From Acidobacteriota bacterium (GTDB lineage Bacteria > Acidobacteriota > Terriglobia > Terriglobales > Acidobacteriaceae): a stretch of DNA of 12,895 nt. The notes under the pieces were generated by a model. It was given only the letters and a program-made list of their open reading frames with translations, did not search any database and was not told the DNA's origin. The stretch covers positions 1 to 12,895 of the forward strand of contig JAJYAE010000102.1 in NCBI GenBank assembly GCA_021779695.1. The letters run 5' to 3'. Of the stretch, positions 8,136 to 12,895 are shown one piece after another (within the stretch, counting starts at the first letter, position 1; every line of letters starts with the position of its first letter). Position numbers and translations under genes: made by a program.

Positions 8136-9350
8136 TCAGCTCGTTTTGGCCTTCAGCAACTCCAGTGCCTTGTCCAGGATCGCATCCCCCTTCGGCGGAG
8201 TGATGTCAAACGCATCTTGATCCGGCTGGTCAACCGTCACATTCGGCGTCACCGCGTCATCCTGGATCTTCTTTCCATTCGGACCTTCGTACTTCGCCAC
8301 CGTCAGCACCAGCGCCGCGCCATTCGGCAGCTCAATCGTCTTCTGCACGCTGCCTTCGCCAAAGGTCCGCTCTCCCACCACGTCCCCGCGATGGTTCCCT
8401 TCAATCGCATCCGCTGCCAGCTCTGCCGCGCCAAATGTGCCACGATTCACCAGCACCGCCAGAGGCGCGCTCGTGATGAACTTCCCCGAATCCGCCGAAA
8501 ACGTTTGCGTCGGATACTTCTGCCCCGTCAGCGTCGCCAGCGTACCCTGCTGGATGAAGTAGTTCGCCAGCAGCATTCCATTCGCCGCTGATCCCTGCGT
8601 GCAATCCCGAAGATCCAGAAGAACCTTTTCCTTCCTCGATCCCGATTTCAACTGAGCTGCAATCGCATTCAGCCGCGCCGTCGTTAAATCGCCCGGCTTG
8701 ATATACAGAATCGTCGAGCTCTCATACTGCTGTTCGCTCAGGGGCGGCTCCGGCGTCACCGTCCGGGTCAGCGTCAGCTTGTCTGGATCGGCCTTGCGCG
8801 GCTTCACAACGGAGAAGGTCACCGTCGTTCCCGGCTTGCCCTCCAGCATGATCCGGATCACCGCCAGCGACAGTTCCCGCGTCGACTGCCCGTCAATCGA
8901 CTCAATCACATCCCCATCTTCCAGGTGCGCTTTGTCTGCCGGCGAAGCGGGCGCCACGCTCACCACCGTCGCGTACCCGTACCGCTTTGACACTGTCATC
9001 CCTACCTGCGCCACCGGACCGGTGGACTGGTCCTTGTAGATCTTGAACTCCGTCGGCGTTAGATAGCTTGAATCCGGATCCAGCGACTCCAAAAGCCCGT
9101 GCAGAGCACCATTCGTCACATTGTTCAGATTCGGCACCGTCACGTAGTCGCTCTGGATGCGCTTCAGCACCTGGGCATAGACATGCATCTGCCGATAGGC
9201 TCCGTCGCCTTCGCTACCCGCATGCACGCCGAAAAAGCCAAACTGGCCCAGGGCAAAACCCATCCCCAGCGACGCAAACACAGCAATAGCCAGAACGAAG
9301 ACAAACCGTTGAAAAAGTCGAGACACACACACCACCGGCGGGCGGCCCAA
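8136..9350 (-). CDS. PDZ/S41 C-terminal-processing-protease homologue with altered active site
   Basis: The product is 404 residues from TTG 9350. A membrane anchor or uncleaved signal is seen at ~15-40, a PDZ domain at ~112-185 (QVGMTV, APASPADKAHLEDGDVIESI), and an S41 domain at ~210-375. In active CtpA/Prc enzymes the nucleophile is the middle Ser of GSASASEI, with Lys 25 residues on and Gln 4 after that. Here the aligned residues are Gly307 (GTFGAAEL), Glu332 (TFGEGSVQ) and Gln336: the spacing is exact but Ser and Lys are lost. The NPGG loop is also changed (LDLRDCTQGS). I confirmed these codons on the minus strand. It is probably not a classical Ser/Lys protease and may act as a periplasmic binding or scaffold protein. 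AGGAG (9368-9364) is 13 nt from the TTG but 4 nt from an in-frame CTG at 9359, so the start is uncertain. Confidence 0.88.
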   Translation of the reverse strand: MGRPPVVCVSRLFQRFVFVLAIAVFASLGMGFALGQFGFFGVHAGSEGDGAYRQMHVYAQVLKRIQSDYVTVPNLNNVTNGALHGLLESLDPDSSYLTPTEFKIYKDQSTGPVAQVGMTVSKRYGYATVVSVAPASPADKAHLEDGDVIESIDGQSTRELSLAVIRIMLEGKPGTTVTFSVVKPRKADPDKLTLTRTVTPEPPLSEQQYESSTILYIKPGDLTTARLNAIAAQLKSGSRKEKVLLDLRDCTQGSAANGMLLANYFIQQGTLATLTGQKYPTQTFSADSGKFITSAPLAVLVNRGTFGAAELAADAIEGNHRGDVVGERTFGEGSVQKTIELPNGAALVLTVAKYEGPNGKKIQDDAVTPNVTVDQPDQDAFDITPPKGDAILDKALELLKAKTS

Positions 9351-9439
9351 GGGAAGCAGACCGCTCCTGTCCTATAGACGCAATCATAGCGCAAGCAGTG
9401 CATCACCGCTCGACGTGCGTCCCTCCGGCAACGAATCAA

Positions 9440-9457
9440 AACGACTTAGCCGTCGTT
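9440..9457 (-). terminator. Candidate terminator behind the tRNA gene
   Basis: On the minus strand AACGAC and GTCGTT form a 6-bp stem around GGCTAA, followed by TTGATT, so the run after the stem reads TTTTGATT including its last bases. It begins 14 nt after the tRNA CCA end. The stem is short and AT-containing, so this is a weak intrinsic terminator. Confidence 0.4.
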
Positions 9458-9470
9458 CTCTATGCTTTTC

Positions 9471-9547
9471 TGGTGGCGGAGGGCAGGATCGAACTGCCGA
9501 CCTACGGGTTATGAATCCGTCGCTCTAACCATCTGAGCTACTCCGCC
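9471..9547 (-). tRNA. tRNA-Met (anticodon CAT)
   Basis: A complete cloverleaf on the minus strand: acceptor GGCGGAG pairs with CTCCGCC, the D arm is GCTC/GAGC, the T arm is GGCAG-TTCGATC-CTGCC, and the discriminator A is followed by an encoded CCA (77 nt in all). The anticodon CAT lies at 9513-9511 in the loop TTCATAA. The acceptor begins with a paired G and the anticodon stem lacks the three G-C pairs of initiators, so an elongator tRNA-Met is most likely. A lysidine-modified tRNA-Ile2 also has a CAT anticodon and cannot be fully excluded. The closing pair of the anticodon stem is A31-C39, a mismatch. Confidence 0.93.
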
Positions 9548-9585
9548 TTATGGGAGGGGACGCAGCGACTGCCGCGCCACCTTTG

Positions 9586-9614
9586 ATGATACGGACCTCG
9601 CCGCGCAGGGTCAA
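9586..9614 (-). promoter_or_regulatory. Sigma70-type promoter of the tRNA gene
   Basis: Reading the minus strand, TTGACC (9614-9609) and TATCAT (9591-9586) are separated by exactly 17 bp, each one mismatch from consensus. The expected start near 9579 leaves ~32 nt of leader before the mature tRNA 5' end at 9547. The promoter lies just beyond the alcohol dehydrogenase stop, so the tRNA does not depend on read-through. Confidence 0.7.
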
Positions 9615-9641
9615 ACCCCGCCGTCCCATCTCCTCGTTTCG

Positions 9642-10667
9642 TCACTTGCCCGTCGTCAGCACCACGCGGAACCGCGCCTTGCCGCTCATCATCCGTTCAT
9701 ACGCCTCCGCCGCCTTCTCCAGCGGATACGTTTCAATCATCGGCTTCACTGTCGCCAGCGCACTGAACTTCAGCGTGTCCTCTGAGTCCATCCCCGTCCC
9801 CGACGGCCAGCCCATCACCGTCCGCCGCCCCAGCAGCAACGGAAACGCATTCACCGTCAGCGGCGCATCCGGCGCGCCCACCACAATCAGCTTTCCCGTC
9901 GGCGCCAGCCCGTCCACCGCCCACTCCAGCGCCTTCGCGCTCGTCAGCGTCGATAGAATCACCTTCGCCCCGCCCAGCTTTTGCAGCTCCTCCGCCGGGT
10001 TCTGCGTCGTGCTGTCGATGTACACATGCGCGCCCAGTTGCTTCGCCAGAGGTCCCTTGTCCGCGCCACGCGCAATCGCCACCGTCCGGTAGCCGCTCTT
10101 TGCCGCGTACTGCACACCCAGGTGTCCCAGCCCGCCAATCCCCAGAATCGCCACCGTATCGCCCGGCCGCGCTCCGCTGTTCCGCAGGCTGTTAAACGTC
10201 GTAATCCCTGCACACAGCAGTGGCGCCGCATCCTCTGCCGCAAGATCGTCCGGAATCAGCGCCAGCGCATTTGCCGGCGCAATCACATAGTCCGCATACC
10301 CGCCGTCAAACGTAATCCCTGAAATCGGTCCGTTCTCGCACAGCACAAAATCCCCGCGCCGGCACGGCTCGCAGAAGTTGCAGTGCCCGCCATGCCACCC
10401 CAGACCCACGCGCTGGCCCGGCTTGAAGAGCGGCACATCCGCGCCCACCGCATCCACCACGCCCGCCACCTCGTGCCCCGGCACCCGCGGATACTGAATC
10501 CCCGGCCAATGCCCCAGTTTCGTCAGCGAATCGCTATGGCAAACACCGCAGGCCTGCACGCGAATCCGCACCTGACCCGTTCCCGGCTCCGGGAACTCTT
10601 TCTGAACCAACTCAAACGCGCCGCCCGCGGCGGCAACCTGCATGGCACGACCGGAAACTGTAGGCAT
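9642..10667 (-). CDS. Zinc-dependent alcohol dehydrogenase, medium-chain (MDR) family
   Basis: The product is 341 residues, the normal length for bacterial zinc ADHs. It catalyses NAD(P)-dependent interconversion of alcohols and aldehydes in the cytoplasm. Catalytic-zinc ligands are visible as Cys40 in CGVCHSD, His65-Glu66 in GHE, and Cys152 in LLCAG. The structural-zinc lobe has four Cys at 96, 99, 102 and 110. The Rossmann motif GIGGLGHLG is at 176-184. The [14 protein letters not shown] and [10 protein letters not shown] stretches place it with the AdhA/AdhP or cinnamyl-ADH-like group; the natural substrate cannot be read from sequence. ATG 10667 is chosen; an AGGAG lies 11 nt upstream, a little far. 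It is divergent from tyrS across 101 nt and not obviously linked to any neighbour's pathway. Confidence 0.92.
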   Translation of the reverse strand: MPTVSGRAMQVAAAGGAFELVQKEFPEPGTGQVRIRVQACGVCHSDSLTKLGHWPGIQYPRVPGHEVAGVVDAVGADVPLFKPGQRVGLGWHGGHCNFCEPCRRGDFVLCENGPISGITFDGGYADYVIAPANALALIPDDLAAEDAAPLLCAGITTFNSLRNSGARPGDTVAILGIGGLGHLGVQYAAKSGYRTVAIARGADKGPLAKQLGAHVYIDSTTQNPAEELQKLGGAKVILSTLTSAKALEWAVDGLAPTGKLIVVGAPDAPLTVNAFPLLLGRRTVMGWPSGTGMDSEDTLKFSALATVKPMIETYPLEKAAEAYERMMSGKARFRVVLTTGK

Positions 10668-10752
10668 GGCAAAGCACTCTCCTCCGCGTTAGATGGAGAC
10701 GGGCAGCAGAAGTCGCAAGCCGTAGTAGAAACTCATGTGAATGGCCGCCTCG

Positions 10753-10758
10753 TATACT
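10753..10758 (+). promoter_or_regulatory. Candidate -10 box immediately upstream of tyrS
   Basis: TATACT is one mismatch from consensus and sits 10 bp before the tyrS ATG. A start 7 nt downstream, near 10765, would leave a leader of only ~4 nt. There is no Shine-Dalgarno sequence before the ATG, which is consistent with a nearly leaderless mRNA. There is no recognisable -35, so this is tentative. The 10668-10768 gap must also hold the divergent alcohol dehydrogenase promoter, which I cannot place. Confidence 0.35.
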
Positions 10759-10768
10759 GAAATACGGC

Positions 10769-12046
10769 ATGAGCACGTTTCTACCCGTAGACGACCAATT
10801 GGACCTGTTGCAGAAAGGCGCGGCAGAAATCATCCGCGTCTCCGACCTCCGCGAGCGCCTCGAAGAGAGCCGCAAAACCGGCCGTCCCCTGCGCATCAAA
10901 GCAGGCTTCGATCCCACCGCGCCCGACCTGCACCTTGGCCATACCGTCCTCATGCGCAAGCTGCGCCACTTCCAGCAGCTCGGCCACACCGTCATCTTCC
11001 TCATCGGCGACTTCACCACCCTCATCGGCGACCCCACCGGCCGCAACGTCACCCGCAAGCCACTCACCCGTGAGGAAATCGAGCGCAACGCCGAAACCTA
11101 CAAGGAACAAGTCTTCAAAATCCTCGATGAGAAGGTCACCGAGGTCCGCTACAACTCCGAGTGGCTCGGCAAGCTCGGCTACGAAGACACCATCCGCCTC
11201 ACCGCGCACTTCACCGTGAGCCAAATGTTGGAGCGCGACGAGTTCCACAGGCGCTTTCAGGCCGAGCAGCCCATCAGCCTCCATGAACTGCTCTACCCAG
11301 TCATGCAGGGCTATGACTCCGTCATGCTCCAGTGCGACGTCGAGCTCGGCGGCACCGACCAGAAGTTCAACCTCATGTGCGGCCGCGAGCTCCAGCGCCA
11401 CTACGGCCAGAAGCCCCAGATCGTCCTCATGACGCCCATCCTCGAAGGGCTAGACGGCGCGCAGAAAATGTCGAAGTCCCTCGGCAACGCCATCGGCATC
11501 AACGAGCCGCCCGCCGAAATGTACGGCAAGCTCATGTCCATCTCCGACGAGCTCATGGGCAAGTACTGGGTCTTCCTCACTGACCTCAAGCAATCCGAAA
11601 TCGACGCCATGCAGGCCGACATCGGCTCCGGCGCGCTGCACCCCATGGACGCCAAGAAGCGCCTCGCCTTCACCATCACCGCAGGCTTCCACGGCGAGGC
11701 CGCCGCGCACACCGCCGCCGACAACTGGGCCCGCATGTTTCAGCAGAAAGACGTCGAGGCCCTCGCAGAAGAAGTCTGCCTCGACTGGGAAAAGCTTGTT
11801 GTTGCAGATGGTGCCTACTTGCAGAAACTCCGCAACGATCCGAACATGACATTGCACATCAATGTGGGGAAACTGCTCGTAGCTCTCGGAATTTGTGAAT
11901 CACGCACTCAGGGCGAACGTCAAGCTGATGTAGGCGTACTGGTCGATGGCGAAAAGAAGACAACCCGTCTCCTTGAGCTAGCCAAGAGACCCGCTCGATT
12001 TACGGTCAAGGTCGGCAAGCGCGCCAAGATCGCCGTCATCGCCTGA
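10769..12046 (+). CDS. tyrS: Tyrosyl-tRNA synthetase TyrS
   Basis: TyrS charges tRNA-Tyr with tyrosine in the cytoplasm. The product is 425 residues with class I signatures: HLGH at 55-58 in [14 protein letters not shown] and KMSKS at 233-237 followed by LGN. The tyrosine-site stretch YPVMQGYDS and [10 protein letters not shown] are intact. A C-terminal S4-like RNA-binding domain covers ~360-425. The HLGH and KMSKS form and the length resemble the TyrZ-like bacterial subgroup more than E. coli TyrS. Codons 343-412 (11795-12004) use A- or T-ending codons in 36 of 70 positions, against 9 of 70 in the preceding 70 codons and 0 in the 13 sense codons that follow, so the S4 region may be a recombined patch. 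The ATG has no clear ribosome-binding site. Confidence 0.95.
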   Translation: MSTFLPVDDQLDLLQKGAAEIIRVSDLRERLEESRKTGRPLRIKAGFDPTAPDLHLGHTVLMRKLRHFQQLGHTVIFLIGDFTTLIGDPTGRNVTRKPLTREEIERNAETYKEQVFKILDEKVTEVRYNSEWLGKLGYEDTIRLTAHFTVSQMLERDEFHRRFQAEQPISLHELLYPVMQGYDSVMLQCDVELGGTDQKFNLMCGRELQRHYGQKPQIVLMTPILEGLDGAQKMSKSLGNAIGINEPPAEMYGKLMSISDELMGKYWVFLTDLKQSEIDAMQADIGSGALHPMDAKKRLAFTITAGFHGEAAAHTAADNWARMFQQKDVEALAEEVCLDWEKLVVADGAYLQKLRNDPNMTLHINVGKLLVALGICESRTQGERQADVGVLVDGEKKTTRLLELAKRPARFTVKVGKRAKIAVIA

Positions 12047-12063
12047 ATCAATGACGGAGGGAG

Positions 12064-12083
12064 CAGGGGCCTTCAGGCCCCTG
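12064..12083. terminator. Strong GC-rich hairpin after tyrS, possible terminator or dispersed palindrome
   Basis: CAGGGGCC and GGCCCCTG form a perfect 8-bp stem around TTCA, 17 nt after the tyrS stop. No T-run follows on either strand, so it is not a canonical intrinsic terminator. It could still end transcription with Rho, protect the mRNA 3' end, or be a member of a dispersed intergenic palindrome family. The second copy needed to show the last is not in this window. Confidence 0.45.
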
Positions 12084-12094
12084 GCTATCGCCCA

Positions 12095-12131
12095 CATTTG
12101 GCTTTATTGGAGTAGCCAAATGGCGTATACT
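12095..12131 (+). promoter_or_regulatory. Promoter and operator-like inverted repeat of the Xre-RES toxin-antitoxin pair
   Basis: CATTTGGCT (12095-12103) and AGCCAAATG (12114-12122) are perfect 9-bp inverted arms with a 10-nt spacer, so their centres lie 19 bp apart, about two helical turns. A near-consensus -10, TATACT, follows at 12126-12131; the -35 position falls inside the palindrome. This is the arrangement expected if the antitoxin binds as a dimer and represses its own operon. GGAGG at 12138-12142 then gives a ribosome-binding site 6 nt before the antitoxin ATG. Confidence 0.65.
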
Positions 12132-12148
12132 GGCGATGGAGGCAGACC

Positions 12149-12583
12149 ATGGCCACCCACACCGTACCCGACGTCCTCGGCGGAGAACTCGTCCTCGGCA
12201 GGCCCATGAGCAAGAGCGGCGCCCTCGTGGAACTGGTCCGCGAAGGCCTGCCAGTCCAATCTCTCCTTCTGCTGGCCGACAGGCTCCACCTGCGTCAGGC
12301 GGAGATCTCTGAAAAAATTGGCATCCCTCAGCGCACACTCACCCGCCGGCTCGCGCACCATTCCCGGCTCACTGCGGTCGAGTCGGACCGGGCGGTTCGG
12401 CTGGCGCAGGTCTTTTCCACCGCCATTGAAACCCTGGGGGATGAGGAAAAAGCTGCCGCCTGGCTCAAGACGCCGAATCGCGCCTTGCGCGGGGCTCGTC
12501 CCCTGGACCAGCTCGACACCGACCCCGGCGTCCGCGAGGTCGAGAGCGTGCTCGGCCGCATCGCCTACGGCGTCTACAGCTGA
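12149..12583 (+). CDS. Xre/MbcA/ParS-type antitoxin (DUF2384)
   Basis: The product is 144 residues from ATG 12149, with GGAGG 6 nt upstream. A helix-turn-helix region spans ~37-72 (LADRLHLRQAEISEKIGIPQ, RTLTRRL). The C-terminal DUF2384 toxin-binding domain spans ~80-144 and shows the family pattern AWLKTPNRALRGARPLDQLD, then TDPGVREVE and a GRIAYGVYS end. Antitoxins of this family cap the active site of the partner RES toxin with their C-terminus and repress the operon through the N-terminal domain. The TGA overlaps the toxin ATG by one base (TGATG), which favours coupled translation. Codon usage matches the neighbouring genes, so recent arrival is not evident. Confidence 0.9.
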   Translation: MATHTVPDVLGGELVLGRPMSKSGALVELVREGLPVQSLLLLADRLHLRQAEISEKIGIPQRTLTRRLAHHSRLTAVESDRAVRLAQVFSTAIETLGDEEKAAAWLKTPNRALRGARPLDQLDTDPGVREVESVLGRIAYGVYS

Positions 12584-12895
12584 TGCGCATCTGGCGCATC
12601 TGCCGGGGCCGCTTCGCCGCTGAAGCCTTCGCCGGCCACGGCGCGCGGCGCTTTGGCGGCCGCTGGAACACGCCCGGCGTGCCCATGGTCTATGCCTCGT
12701 CATCCCTGGCGCTGGCAGCTATGGAGTTGTTCGTTCACCTGGAGCCCAACCAGCAGCCGGACGACCTGGTCTCCATCGCAGCCGTGCTGCCGCGGGGAGA
12801 GCCTGCGCAACGCATGGACCCAGACCAGTTGCCCGCGAACTGGTGGACGGACGACTTCGCTCCGCTGCGCGCGCTCGGAGACCACTGGATTCGCG
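12583..12895 (+). CDS. RES-domain toxin, truncated by the window end
   Basis: The first 104 residues are present and the frame is open at the window edge; RES toxins are usually ~150-170 residues. The opening MRIWRICRGRF, the FGGRWNTPGVPMVYASSS stretch and ALAAMELFVHLEP match the RES N-terminal half. Arg27, Tyr37 and Glu48 sit at the spacing of the NAD-binding Arg/Tyr/Glu residues of ParT-like toxins as I remember them. The conserved Ser would lie beyond the window. Characterised members act on NAD+: MbcT degrades it by phosphorolysis and ParT ADP-ribosylates phosphoribosyl pyrophosphate synthetase. Which activity this one has cannot be decided here. It directly follows, and is probably translationally coupled to, its antitoxin. 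Confidence 0.9.
   Translation, partial: MRIWRICRGRFAAEAFAGHGARRFGGRWNTPGVPMVYASSSLALAAMELFVHLEPNQQPDDLVSIAAVLPRGEPAQRMDPDQLPANWWTDDFAPLRALGDHWIR

Noticed and set aside
9322..9334. A short AC dinucleotide run near the S41 gene start that might slip and shift frame.
   Set aside because: Only about five units long and explained by Val and Cys codons; too short to claim as a contingency locus.
10781..11401. A 206-codon open frame on the minus strand inside tyrS, and similar long frames opposite ygfZ and the metallopeptidase.
   Set aside because: They arise from C-rich third positions of the real genes and show no domain, signal or ribosome-binding site.
12585..12602. A tandem 9-bp repeat, GCGCATCTG twice, at the toxin start.
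   Set aside because: It encodes the expected RIWRIC opening of RES toxins and keeps frame, so phase variation is not indicated.
1..12895. CRISPR array, insertion sequence, integrase or prophage genes.
   Set aside because: No regularly spaced repeats, transposase motifs or terminal inverted repeats were seen. The tRNA gene has no adjacent integrase or duplicated 3' end.

Overview
The window reads as chromosomal DNA of a high-GC bacterium with strong preference for C- or G-ending codons. Gene content and protein style (DUF1844 protein, an altered S41 family, a diverged riboflavin-kinase motif, PBP1-type enzyme) suggest Acidobacteriota, probably order Terriglobales. That assignment is an inference from remembered family resemblance, not from a search.

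Layout. (1) 2-436 (+) is the 3' end of egtD (ergothioneine biosynthesis). (2) 433-2067 (-) is an exported HExxH metallopeptidase-like protein, overlapping egtD tail to tail. (3) 2214-5727 (+) is a tight four-gene transcription unit behind a consensus -10 box: ygfZ-like folate-binding protein, DUF1844 protein, PhnP-like metallo-beta-lactamase-fold hydrolase, and ribF (FMN/FAD synthesis). The last two share a stop/start codon overlap. (4) 5684-7990 (-) is a class A penicillin-binding protein whose 3' end overlaps ribF by 44 nt. Upstream of it on the same strand, 8136-9350, is a PDZ/S41 'C-terminal processing protease' whose catalytic Ser and Lys are both replaced. (5) 9471-9547 (-) is a tRNA with anticodon CAT, with its own promoter and a candidate terminator. 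(6) 9642-10667 (-) is a zinc alcohol dehydrogenase, divergent from tyrS at 10769-12046 (+). (7) 12149 to the window end (+) is an Xre/MbcA/ParS-type antitoxin and the first two thirds of a RES-domain toxin, with a promoter covered by a 9-bp inverted repeat.

No stretch above 300 bases lacks a gene. The largest intergenic space, 9351-9641, holds the tRNA and its signals. There is no insertion sequence, prophage or CRISPR array.

Most of the window is ordinary housekeeping DNA. The points most worth a second look are the doubly substituted S41 active site beside a peptidoglycan synthase, a 210-nt patch of foreign-looking codon usage confined to the S4 domain of tyrS, the operator-like palindrome of the toxin-antitoxin pair, and a six-codon upstream ORF whose stop codon overlaps the TTG start of the metallopeptidase gene.
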